64,000 nt of DNA from Hofstenia miamia (GCA_004352715.1 SCFE01000067.1:1528516-1592515); one strand, 5' to 3'; positions 38,591-48,694 are shown, counted from the stretch's first letter. Numbers and translations are program-made. Notes: generated from the letters alone by a model not told the origin.

Positions 38591-39369
38591 ATGTGAATGT
38601 TAGAGTAAAACTTTGCGTTAGAAAATTTAATTAAAATATGTCTGTTTCCAGTCTATGATGAATATTTTACAAAGATATTAGTTTTGTAGAGCAAAATAAA
38701 TTCATAATTTTACTCAATGTTTAGCAATTGGCAATAAAATTTCAAGGAAATATTCTATTCCAAATTTAAAGGTTTACAGGAAATTAATTATGTGAGCTGG
38801 CATATATTGCAGTGACTTCGAATTGAAATAGAGGAAGTGGTATACTACATTTTCGGAATTTGAAGCTTGTCAAATTTTGTCTATCAATTTTTTTATGTAA
38901 AATAACTTTGTTTTGAAAGTTTTTTGTCAACACAGAGACAATGCTTTGTAAAGTTGGCAGTGATATTGCATAAACTCAAACTAGGAAAAGGACACATGAC
39001 AGTGGAAACATTTAAACATAAACATCCTATTAACAGTAATTATTTTAGCTGAATACTCACTAAGTGTGAGGTTACCAATTTTAAAATTTTAAAGTTGTTT
39101 TAAACTACATGTTTACCATTGAGCTGGTACAACGTCGTAACGCTAGATGAGCAAATAGAACGAATGTAAAATTTACTGTTAAAGGACACCATGCACAACT
39201 TCAAAAACTAAAAATATTAAAATTAACCAAAGCGTGCTTACGTATAATAGAAAAGTCGATTTTCAAGTTATATAATAGTATAGTTTTTAGTAGTGCCTTA
39301 TAACAATTTTAGAGATACAAAGGATATTGTGTTATTTAATGCTTCTATCATTTTTAATTGTCATTAGGA
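38591..39369. other. A+T-rich intergenic DNA, no gene seen
   Basis: Nothing recognised. Confidence 0.5.
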
Positions 39370-40010
39370 GAACTTCAATAGTGCTTTCTGATCTTGAATA
39401 TAAGTCTCAATGTACCAAAACCAAATGGATTTTATTGGATATGTTGCTTGTTGAATTGAGAATTCCAGAAGGAAATATTTTATGACCGCTTTTATACATT
39501 CTTTATATTAACAACTTTAGAAAACTAAACTTTCCAATTATTTTAAGTTTCCTGATGATTTTAAATTATTAAGCAGTTTTTCCATCCAGTGAATACAATC
39601 TGATATATATCACATTAAAAAGTGGCATCTAATTATGAATTAAACTCTCGCATTGAACAGACAAAGCCACTTTTACAAAGAAGAGCAAACACATTAAAAT
39701 TTTAAATATTATACTATAAATATTTTGAGGTATTTCTGTGATAAAAAATACAAATGTTTAGGAGTAATTGTATCATACATGTACATCATTAAATGACATC
39801 AGTACATTGAAAATACGGTTCTTACCATATCTCAGTTTCTAAAAAAGAAATGTTCTATTCTTTATAGAAATTGTAAAAAATTATGTCACATTGATTTTAT
39901 CGGCCTTACTTTATCCTATGCATACTTAACAAACTTATCAAAGAGAAATAATTATAATTTATTCAAAAAAAACCTAGCATATTCCAACGCCGTAGTGGAT
40001 TATATATTTT
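39370..40010 (+). pseudogene. LINE reverse transcriptase fragment with altered FADD box
   Basis: Plus-strand translation gives RIPEGNIL-stop-PLLYILYINNF, the RT block usually reading GIPQGSVLGPLLFILYINDL. It is followed by ILSFPDDFKLLSS, the polymerase box, where the usual Ala has become Pro (FPDD at 39548-39559). IKKWHLIMN and a later YKCLGVIVS then match the downstream RT segments. Multiple stops and frame changes make it a pseudogene. Endonuclease and 3' tail are not recognised. It resembles Jockey/CR1-type LINEs but differs in sequence from the 16.7 kb and 41 kb copies. Confidence 0.72.
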
Positions 40011-40921
40011 AATCTTGTTTCAAATTCATGAGATACAAAGAAAGAAAATTTAATGTTTGCCGAAATACTTTTAAACACATCAATTGGACCCTTGGATTAA
40101 GTGTCTTTCTATTTCTATTGACAAGTTAAAACATCTGAAGCTATTATATAGGCTGATCTTAAATGAAATAACTGAATTGATTTGAAGAAACAAAGCAGTA
40201 AAAAATCTTTAAAAATGTTAGTTTTATAATTGCTTTTAAATACAATATTTTTGCTTGCACTACCTTTTGAACAAAAACAAGAATTTTCTCTTATTTCGCA
40301 AACTGCGCATAATTGCAAAAGTAAAATTGGCAAAAAAATTTTAAATGATAAAAAAGGTTACACTAACAAACCCTTTACAGCAGTTTTAGCTTCAGCAGGT
40401 CTTGTAGCAATTGTTAAGTCTACTTCCAATAAACAGTACTTTCTGTGATCAGAATAGAAATGGATTGAAACTACACATCAAAATGACAAATTCCTGTTTG
40501 AGTTCAGGAAAGCAGCATATGAAAAATGTTGTATTTAAAAGTAACCCAGTAAAACTAGTGTTTTTCAAGATTTTATAAGGCTTTTTCTTTGAAATCCATT
40601 AAATAATTAGTTATTAAAGATTTTTTTAGGTCCCATTGTGAAAATAACACTGTACAAGGCGAAAAAGCTATTTCAGCGTATTTAATAAAGCATTGTCGGA
40701 GTTTTCACAAGAAATTATCCTAGATTAAAGCTCCATAAGCCCAATGTTAAAGGATACAGTTTTTAGCCAGTAAATATGTATTAAAGTACTCCTATGGATT
40801 TATTGAGCATCTTATTTTCGCTTGCAATTAATGCCTCAGTGTACTTCAATATGCAAAATAGCTTGCCGAAAAGCTCTTCCAAGTTATCAGCAGATTAAAA
40901 ATTTTCGAAAAATTTAACGAA
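40011..40921. other. A+T-rich intergenic DNA, no gene seen
   Basis: A 72-codon open frame at 40230-40448 has no motif. Confidence 0.5.
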
Positions 40922-40946
40922 ATATATATATATATATATATATATA
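40922..40946. repeat. (TA)n microsatellite
   Basis: About 12 TA units directly before the next LINE fragment. Confidence 0.93.
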
Positions 40947-41355
40947 AATCCTAACGGCAAGAACATTTTATCAGATAGACAATTTGGGCTTAGAAAATAC
41001 TATACCACTCCAGCTAATATCTATTAACTAATCAACCTACGAGTATGTAGCACTGAAGCTAGCGCCGTAGCCTTATCAGACATAAGTAAGAAGCCTTTAA
41101 AATTCTGAAATACTGTTTTAGCAACTTTGCCATACCATTTATAATGTCATTCGTAGAAAAGAGAAAACAAAAATTAGCTGGTTCTCAGGGCAAGGTACTG
41201 GGTTCAATTCTATTTTCACTGCATGCTAATTACATCTTGGGGAATATATGGATGCAAATTTATTCTAGTACACAGGATGATACATGTGTAGATTCAAAAG
41301 TAAGAAATCCTTCTGAAGCTTTTCTTATAATTACCAAAATGTTGAGATTTTAGCA
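40947..41355 (+). pseudogene. LINE reverse transcriptase fragment (fingers/palm)
   Basis: The plus strand gives NILSDRQFGLRKYYTTPANI, matching the LSDxQFGFRKxxST block at the start of the palm. It continues with ALSDISKKPLKF (DISKAFD-like, with the first catalytic Asp region) and then GSQGKVLGSILFSLHANYI, the GVPQGSVLGPILFSLYIND block. Next comes YSSTQDDTCV, a decayed YADDT box. The second half is open from 41144 to 41353. A stop after PANIY and the loss of YADD show decay. The family type fits RTE/Jockey/CR1-like elements. Confidence 0.75.
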
Positions 41356-41605
41356 AAGTACAGGGTGTCGCAAATAACTAATTTCAAACATAGTAAGATA
41401 AAAAGAGAACAAGAAGTCAAGCATAAAATCAATCTTAGATTAGTGTAATAAATTTCAAATTCAAATTTATCCACCTATGAAATATCTGATAAGCTTCAAA
41501 AAAATACCAAAATACATATATATTCTAACAAATTTTCTGCCTTTATTTCACGACGATGGACATTGAGATTAATCTAACGCTCTTACGTTTGCTCTTTGTT
41601 TACAG
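41356..41605. other. Short intergenic stretch with a possible transposon end
   Basis: The sequence CAGGGTGTCGCAAATAAC follows a TA at 41359-41360. This form is seen at ends of several Tc1/mariner-superfamily elements. No partner end or transposase is seen. Confidence 0.3.
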
Positions 41606-41854
41606 CAATTCCGCACCTGCAGCCATACGTGTCTACAGAAGAAAAAGGGTAAAGAAGAGGCCAATGAATGAATGTCAAGTTCGCCTGTTGGTGGAACGCT
41701 GAAGAGAAACGGTCCTAGCCGTGAATCATACGCTACAGGAGAATATCCATTTAGAATGGGCCTCACGAAACAAATAGCTGAAGATGAGGATTTAACAAGT
41801 CCCATTGATGATTTTTTAGAGAATGAAGGACCCCACCCATATCGGTCAGCTTAA
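41606..41854 (+). CDS. Possible terminal exon or coding relic, unknown product
   Basis: A good splice-acceptor-like sequence (GCTCTTTGTTTACAG) ends at 41605. An in-frame reading begins QFRTCSHTCLQKKKGKEEAN, meets one TGA at 41669, and then runs open from an ATG at 41672 to a TAA at 41854. The latter half is hydrophilic and acidic (KQIAEDEDLTSPIDDFLENE). Base composition here is clearly less A+T-rich than its surroundings and codon choice is not A+T-driven, which favours real coding ancestry. I do not recognise the protein. The opposite strand is also open over much of the interval (41805-41569), so orientation is uncertain. If the plus strand is correct, the TGA means either a pseudogene or a start at 41672. 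Confidence 0.3.
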
Positions 41855-43740
41855 TTGCAACAACTGCTTCTTTATCACTTCGGGACTCGAATGTAATTTT
41901 CAAAATGGAAATTGGAAATATGACGATCTATTCTCAATTCTTAATGGCAGATGAAATGATATTGTATTTAACCCACAGCGTGGTTACTGCTAGTACGCTT
42001 TTCGGTCTACAGAAAAGCGAAATATGTAAATTTAAACTTCGCCAGGGTTTTCATCTAACCTGAAACTGCTTCCATATTTTTTCACAGATACTGTTACTGG
42101 AGAAGCTTATCTCTCTGTGTTAGCGATGCAATGTATATCATTGTTAACTCTTTATGGCTCACTATCTAAAACACATTCCTATAGGATGAGGCAACACCAC
42201 TCGTTAAGCATCACAAAAAAATTCGGCTCATCTTTCGTAAGTCATCATTTTGAATTTATCCCGAATGGATTTCTTCTGTTGCGGTTACTCAATGCGAAAG
42301 GATTATTTCCTAACGTTAATTTCAAGAAAACACATTTTATCATTTATTCCTGATAAAATCACCTTCAAGTTTAATGATCATGATATTGTTCAATGAAACA
42401 CGGGTAAATTATTTCAAGTTGAATTTGATAAGGAATGGGAATTTGCTCGAAAATATATTAAAACACAAAAAAAGAAATAATAAAATTCAATGCACATTTA
42501 CGATGAGTAATGCATTTATATTCAATACCACACAGCTTTGGAACATAGTTGTAAAATGGCTATAGCTGAGATATTTCAAATCGTGTTGAAGACAAAATTT
42601 CTTCCCAAAATATTTAAAAGTAGTTCATATTAAATTGATATTCATATCCATGGAAATGATATTTAAGCGTTATTTAGGATAAAATTATTGTTACCAATAA
42701 AACTGCTTTTATACATTTGATTGAGTATTTGCAATTTCAATTCCGCACAATGTGATGATAATGGCATGTACATGTATATGAAGCTTCAATAGAGATAAAC
42801 AACTAAATTGAAAAAAAATTCTATAAAGTTAACATTGCGAAATTCCCTGTGCCTACAAATGTATTGTGACCTCAATTTTTTCAGTCCAAGCACCAAGTGG
42901 GTAATCAATCTTCACGTGTACTGCAATGAGTAGTACAAATACACCTCAAATTTGTTACTTTTGTCAAAAAAATTTCTAATTGTTTTTAAGGGCAACTGAA
43001 TTATTTGTTTTATAAAATTCGTTCATACAATTTTTATAACCAAATTCCAAAAATCGGGTTCGGGTAGGTTTGAACTACAGCTATGCTTTGGAATATTAGA
43101 AAAAACAATGCATTGGAAATACTTTAAAGGGAAAGTTAAAGACACAAACGACATGTTTTGGAAAAAATTGCAGTACATGTTTTAGTAATACCTTAACGCC
43201 ACACTCACTCTCACTTAATACGCCTCTTAATATATATGAACATTTAAAGTGATTTTAAATAGCTTGTAGTGTTTATTTAAATTTTGTTTATTGTTGAATA
43301 TGAAAAATAAATATGTCTAAAAAACCTTTCCTTTTACTTAAAGAAGTTGAATATTACAATTGGATGGAACTTGTGCTAAGGGCTACCCCGTTTGCAAACT
43401 ACTTAATTTCAAAAAAGCTATTTTCAAGAAATTTAAGTCTTGCAATAACATCCAATATCTTGAATATCAACCATTTGTGATATTCGCGTACATGTACATC
43501 GTACATCGTATATATTATAAACAAGTTGTAATAGTAATTGTTGCAATTTTTCTATTCCCATTATTTTACAGCGTTAGCCATCAATGAGCATTAGTAAATG
43601 AACTAGCGCAGTGCTGTTGTGGCGGAGTTTAATTTTCAAATGCAAGACACTATTTTGACCATAGGTTTCAAACCACTTCAAATCATAATTACATTAAATT
43701 TCAGTTTGATATTCAAAATAAAAATATATGAAATAATGAA
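41855..43740. other. A+T-rich intergenic DNA, no gene seen
   Basis: Open frames at 42117-42353, 42374-42565 and 43360-43587 have no recognised motif. The second ends in FIFNTTQLWNIVV, which faintly recalls LINE C-termini but is too weak to call. Confidence 0.45.
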
Positions 43741-44959
43741 ATAAAGTTTATTTTTCAACATTGTCTCCCTGCAATTCAATGCACATTTTCCATCGTTCTG
43801 CAACTTTCTTGATGCCTTCTTCAAACCACTCTTTTGACATGGTCTTAACAACCTGATTTACTGCAGACTTCAGCGCACTTTTACACCCAAATCTTCTTCC
43901 ATGCAAAGGATTTTTGAGTGGCCCGAATAGGTGGAAGTCACTGGGAGCAAGATCTGGGCTCTAGGCAGGATGCTGAAGTAATTGCCATTTCAGCTCACGT
44001 ATTTTAGCCATTGTGATTTTTGCTGTATGAACACGTGCATTTTCCTGCAAAATGAACGTTCGTTTATGAATCTTTCCAGGTCTGACTTTGGGCAATTTGG
44101 CATGGAATGTTTGAAGAAGCCTGGAATAGTAAGCGGTATTGATTGTCTGCTTTGGAGGGTAGAGGTCCATGTGGATTACTCCATCACAATCTTAGAATAC
44201 AATCAGGTTAAACTTCCAAACCGATGAAGCTGACGTGGCATAAAAAGGTCTACTCTCTCTTGGACCGACTCATTGCATGCATTGCCGTTTTGTTTGTGGC
44301 AAAAATTGAGCTGTTATGATTCGTTGCCAAATGTTATTCACAAGCTGCTCAAGCATATTCAAATTTATTACACAAAGATCATGACGACGTTGCCATTGTT
44401 CTGCTGTCAGCAGTCGAGGCACCCATCTGGCACAAAACCTTCTTCACTTTCAACTCATTATGAATTATTCTTTGCAATGTTACACGACTAAATCCCGATT
44501 GTTCTTCTAACTCATCTAAGCTTAATCGCCTATCTTCATCAAGAAGACTCTTCACAAGATCATATTTGTCTCAGTCTTTGCTCGTTTTGGAGCTCCACTG
44601 CGGTTATCATTTTTCAGTGAATTTCTGGCGGCTATAATACGACTCATCCACCAACTAACAGTTGATCTGTAGGAGCAGAGTCCCATAATGTGATTTGAGC
44701 TTGTTAGCAGCCTCCGTTGGGGATAAACCCTCTTTGTGCATGAAGTGGCACGCCACAAATTTTTCTCAAAATTTGATATTGCTAAAAGTATGTAAATGAA
44801 TTTAAAAATTTTTATTGATAAACAATATATATGTTAGTCATTTGACATGTAATCAGTGTGATTATTATACTCACTTTAAAAAATATGACAGATGGCATGT
44901 AAAGTAAATAATTAAAAAAATAATTGTATGTGTCCAGATTTTTTGGTATGACCCTCGTA
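43741..44959 (-). mobile_element. Mariner element, decayed, right end intact
   Basis: Minus-strand mariner. The right terminus, read inward on the minus strand, is TACGAGGGTCATACCAAAA, a typical mariner inverted-repeat form that ends at a TA (44958-44959). No matching copy is found on the left, so the left boundary (about 43735) is only the end of recognisable transposase sequence. The left end may have been lost or diverged. Confidence 0.75.
43760..44760 (-). pseudogene. Mariner transposase pseudogene
   Basis: DNA-cutting transposase relic read on the minus strand. Blocks in order: RSGAPKRAKTETN (DNA-binding region, about 44590); RLSLDELEEQSGFSRVTLQR (second helix-turn-helix, about 44520); CARWVPRLLTAEQWQRRHDL; PPKQTINTAYYSRLLQTFHA (about 44160); LQENARVHTAK (about 44040); then SPDLAPSDFHLFGPLKNPLH and KEWFEEGIKKVAERW. 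The second catalytic Asp, normally in the DNAR motif, is Glu here (codon 44042-44044). A TAG at 43961-43963 replaces the Tyr before SPDLAPSD. The first catalytic region (TGDES-like) is not readable; that stretch gives IITAQFLPQTKRQ. Several frameshifts are present. It is clearly inactive. Confidence 0.88.
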
Positions 44960-45277
44960 ATATATGAAACTTTACCATTGATTTTTTCAACACATTGCTT
45001 TTAAGTTATAAAGGATTCACTACATTTGAGTGGATTTGCATGAACTATTGTGTAAGTCGCCCTATTTTTCTAATATCTTGGTCCAAGCCCGAACTTGTAA
45101 TCTCCGGTATATCGCATGTGTCCATTTTTGATCTCAAGATAGTGTTGAAGCACTTAAAATTTTCTATTCGCATTACAAAAAAACAAATATATTTTAAGTC
45201 AATTGTTATTTATTGTTAGAATACCTATTTATATTTGGAGCCGTTTCGGAACAAAAACTAAAATTCTTCTAAAAAAT
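44960..45277. other. A+T-rich intergenic DNA, no gene seen
   Basis: Nothing recognised. Confidence 0.5.
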
Positions 45278-45340
45278 CGGATCGGATCGGATTCGGATCA
45301 TGAAGTTTCGGATCGGATCAGATCGGATCTTAAAATTTTG
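45278..45340. repeat. GGATC pentamer repeat cluster
   Basis: Repeated CGGATC units (for example TCGGATCGGATCGG near 45279, and again at 45312-45327) with short A+T-rich interruptions. Similar in style, though not in unit, to the GGGTC clusters elsewhere in the window. Confidence 0.8.
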
Positions 45341-46779
45341 GATCCAATTCCATCTCTGACACTAATTAAATCAAACATGCCAAAAAATACATTATTTTTT
45401 ATTTATATTCCAAGCTTAGTTTCTTAATAAATTGAAATCCAATCAAAAAAGAGCTTTACTTAGTTTTCAGATTTTAAATAGAACTTCCTTTATGTAAATG
45501 TCATTCAATTCATTATATTATACAAAATTAATCATATTTAGCAAAATTTCATTATGAAAAAATTATTTTTAAAGCAACTTAAGACTGCCAGTATACAATT
45601 AATAAAAGACATGATTTAGTCATTGGTAGCTGGTAGAGGAAATCCTTTTTACTTCAAAATTTAGTAAGGGTATACGTATAGGTATTACAAGATTTGCGGC
45701 AGATTTTTAAAAAAATCATTTATTTTGAAGGGATCACATTTTCCAACACAACTTTTCAGCAAAACATTTGTTTGGCACTTTAAGTTGACGTATGTTAGAG
45801 ATGAACATGGCTAAGCACAAATCAAACGGGAAGCTAACCCACACTATTTAAAAGTATGCCCATTCGCCCCATTACTAGTATTCTTACCAAAAATGATAAT
45901 TCAATTATTCAGTTTGCTAGACGAATGCTAATATACTATAATATTATCTACACACTGAAATTTAAAAACCGAAGTTAATCTATGGGAGAGAATATATGAT
46001 ACTAATAGAAAATTTCAAAATGTAAATTGTATTTTCAGTTTCTATAGCATTCAATGCATTTGCGTAGATTTGTGTGATCTGTTGCATAATAGTCAAATCA
46101 GTTTTTTGACATTTCGGCCCTTCGTACAGGACCGGCAAAGCCCATTAAAATTTCTGAGTTATGGTGCGAATAAAGTAAATTTCATATAATAAATTAACCC
46201 CATTAACCTCTGGGAGAGGGGGTTGATTCTACCTCTGTAAGCTTTTTTAAATTTTAGCACTTCTGAAATCCGATATGTCTGTGCACTACTGACTTTTACC
46301 GCCGGTTCTCTTGCTATGAAACCTTTGTCAACCAATATTTTCGAAATTTTGATTTTGTTATATTGCGTCTTTATATGAAACTACGTGTTTTTGTTCCTCA
46401 TTTCGACATTTTATATTGTCAACTCAGAAATCATTATAAAATTGAGCCTAGGTATCATTAAAATAATGATGTCGTTACCAATCAAAATAAGGCCTTATTT
46501 TGTATAGAAGAGATCGTTTTATTAATGTGCGAAGCTTCATGGAAAAATATTTCGCTGAAATGTTTTTATTAGGTAGGATGCATCAACTTCCTATGAATTC
46601 AATACGCAAGATTAACGTGTGGCAAATTGGATTAAAGTGTCTACATCGTAAACGTTTCACATTTCAGCTTTTTCTTAAAGCTTTAGGTAACAATCATTTA
46701 AATATACGTGCTTGTAGTCTAGCATGTGGTAGATACAATACATAATAATTGTCTATAATATTATATACATCAAATGAGA
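45341..46779. other. A+T-rich intergenic DNA, no gene seen
   Basis: An imperfect inverted repeat (AACCCC...CCTCTGGGAGAGGGGGTT) lies near 46196-46226. The 81-codon open frame at 46500-46745 has no recognised motif. Confidence 0.45.
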
Positions 46780-47053
46780 ATTTTATTATTATTAATAAAC
46801 AAATTATATATGCTATGCGACCGGTTTCGATTTAAAATCATCGTGAATACACACTCTGTGGAAATATAATTTACAATGTACTACATTAAATTTTGTTAAA
46901 TATGCATACACTACAAGATATTCAAAATGCTGGTCGTGCTTTGTTTTTTCATTAGTCCTTGTTTATTCGAGTTCTTAGTAATTAGAGCTTGAGAAATTTT
47001 AGAATTAGTGTTTTCATAATGAACTTAAACTTATATATATATATATATATATA
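46780..47053 (+). mobile_element. Penelope-like element 5' end (solo terminal repeat plus leader)
   Basis: Contains GCGACCGGTTTC (46818-46829) followed by GATTTAAAATCATCGTG, homologous to the 5' repeat of the copy at 59890. The homology continues downstream: TGGAAATA-TAATTTACAATG here against TGGAAATAATTATTTACAAT there, then similar TGCATACACTA-type sequence. No reverse transcriptase follows. The sequence stops at a short TA tract and a Tc1 element, which may have inserted into it. The remainder is not recognised beyond the Tc1. Confidence 0.6.
46806..46852 (-). ncRNA. Hammerhead-ribozyme-like motif, degenerate
   Basis: Minus-strand order is TTCACGAT, then GATTT/AAATC able to form stem II, then GAAACCGGTC. 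Compared with the canonical CUGAUGA...GAAA core, C3 and G5 are changed while A6, G8, A9 and the GAAACCGGTC block remain. It is probably inactive and is included because it belongs to the same repeat as the copies near 59900 and 61150. Confidence 0.35.
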
Positions 47054-47055
47054 TA
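47033..47055. repeat. (TA)n microsatellite at the left edge of a Tc1 element
   Basis: About 11 TA units ending at the Tc1 terminus CAGTGGCGGCC. Confidence 0.93.
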
Positions 47056-47378
47056 CAGTGGCGGCCATAAAGGTTCGCACACCTCTAAAAAATTGGCATT
47101 TTATTAATTGTAGCAGCATGCACCTAGTTTTCTGTGGCAACTTAAACTATTTTATATAGTTCGTCAATAATGCTGATATTTAAAATGGTAATGAAGTTTT
47201 TCTTATGACAATTGCCTGAATAGCCTCCATTTCAAAATATTTGGGCTTGTCAAATATGTTCGAACTTCTGCATATATTGAACAATCAAACGAGTTACAAA
47301 CGAACTTTGTGTTTCAGGAATAAATTGTTAAGTTTAGAAATGATAAAATGTAGAATTTATATACAAAATTAATAATTT

Positions 47379-48235
47379 TTAGATTTTAAAGTGTTCATGA
47401 AACTCCAAAACCGGCTTGATGTAGTTTGCTAGAGATTTGGAAATATTCTCAGTGAATGAGTCTGGAATGTTATGAAACTCTTCTTGGATTGCTTCCCATA
47501 ATTTAGAAGTGCTAGTTGGATCCCTTTTCGAAATATTTCTCTTCAGCTCAGCCCAACAAATTCTCAATTATATTTACATCATGTGACTGAGCAGGCCAAT
47601 TATACGAGTTTGAGACAATTGTCCAGTTTGTGACATGGTGCACCATCTTATTGCATAATTTCTGTGTCCTCAAGAAATAGTAACATAGTCTCAATCAATA
47701 TTTAGATGTCTGTGCGACTATTCATGTTGCCATCAATTTTGATTATTTTTCATTGTCCACAGTATTTGATATACCCCTAACCCTAACCCTAACCATGACA
47801 CTACCACCTCCAAAAGCCACTGTTTTCAGAGTGTATTTGGGTTTTCTCATGAAGAATTATGTGGTCGTTGTACCTGAGCTCTTTCGCCTATATACCTCAA
47901 TATTGGACTCGTCTGTATAAATGATTTTTTTGCAATCATCTCCTTCAAAAATAACAAAATCGCGATACCATTTTACTCTGGCAATTCGTTGCTTCTCCGA
48001 CAACTTGGGGCATTTAGCTGCAACTCTGCCTGCCAGAGTAGCATTGTTGAGGATCCTTCTGATAATCCAATTGTTGACTTTAATAACTTGGACCCAATTC
48101 TGGCGAAGCTTAGTGATTGCATGCATGAGTTTGTTATTTTACATGCTATTCATTGTGTGTTTAGAGAAAGTGCTGCCTTACCTTTAGCGGATGTTCGGGA
48201 CTTTTCTTGGGCTACGTATTGCCAGCTGAATTAAT
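47379..48235 (-). pseudogene. Tc1 transposase pseudogene
   Basis: Minus-strand remnant. Blocks in order: an N-terminal helix-turn-helix region with QEKSRTSAKGK (about 48210) and VNNWIIRRILNNATLAGRVA; then KLSEKQRIARVKWYRDF and KKIIYTDESNIE with the first catalytic Asp (about 47910). Next come GGSVMV running into a TTAGGG-like repeat (47775-47794), FLEDTEIMQ-stop-DGAPCH with the second catalytic Asp (about 47640), DVNIIENL with the catalytic Glu, and AELKRNISKR to the C-terminal HEHFKI. A stop replaces the Gln before DGAPCH. Frameshifts lie near the first Asp-to-second Asp interval and after IIENL. All three acidic residues remain, but the reading frame is destroyed. Confidence 0.88.
47775..47794. 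repeat. Three telomere-type CCCTAA units inside the transposase relic
   Basis: Perfect (CCCTAA)3 plus CC on the plus strand (TTAGGG on the minus strand). It falls exactly where Tc1 transposases encode V-M-V-W-G. The minus strand reads GTGTCATGG, then the TTAGGG units. A local slippage expansion of a TGGTTTGGGG-like ancestor would explain it. Confidence 0.85.
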
Positions 48236-48656
48236 ATGATGGACAAAAACTTTGGTCGTTCCATGTTTTCAAAATCTATCCGAGTGACACATCATCAAGA
48301 TGCTTTACAATAATTAGCTTCTTATAGTTTTGGGGTAGTTGATACAGGTGTGATTTAATTAAATTATCTATAGAACCCAATACCGATAGGCTGTGATCTG
48401 TGAAAAAGTTAGGGCAAATAATATTGCCAGAGAAAATATACAACAAACCCTTGTGTGGAAACCTTTTTTCCAGGGGTGTACACCTGTTGAAAACAAAACT
48501 AACCTAGAATACGCTTACGGATATAGTTAGCATTGTATTGTTCACCTGAAAAGCAATTAGGCATGTTATATATCTAATGTAACAAAATTATATATCCGCT
48601 TCTAGAAGGAACATGATGTTAATTTCATTCAATTGTGTGAACCCTTGTGGTCGTCA

Positions 48657-48659
<3 letters not shown>

Positions 48660-48694
<35 letters not shown>
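48660..48694. repeat. (TA)n microsatellite at the right edge of the Tc1 element
   Basis: About 17 TA units starting directly at the Tc1 right terminus. Confidence 0.93.

Larger units (their letters stand above)
47056..48659 (-). mobile_element. Near full-length Tc1 transposon with terminal inverted repeats
   Basis: The left end is CAGTGGCGGCCATAAAGGTT. The right end, reverse-complemented, is CAGTGACGACCACAAGGGTT. They match over about 25 bases with five differences, all transitions. Both sides are flanked by TA tracts, as expected for insertion at TA. The length of 1604 bases is normal for a Tc1. The transposase is on the minus strand and broken. Orientation and boundaries are clear, and the element lies immediately beside a Penelope-like 5' end. 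Confidence 0.9.

Noticed and set aside
43982-44227. Plus-strand open frame of 81 codons
   Set aside because: Antisense to the mariner transposase relic.
47775-47794. True interstitial telomere or chromosome-fusion scar
   Set aside because: Only three units, located precisely within a recognisable transposase reading frame. Local slippage is simpler.
47921-48234. Plus-strand open frames of 81-88 codons
   Set aside because: Antisense to the Tc1 transposase relic, which has clear catalytic motifs on the minus strand.
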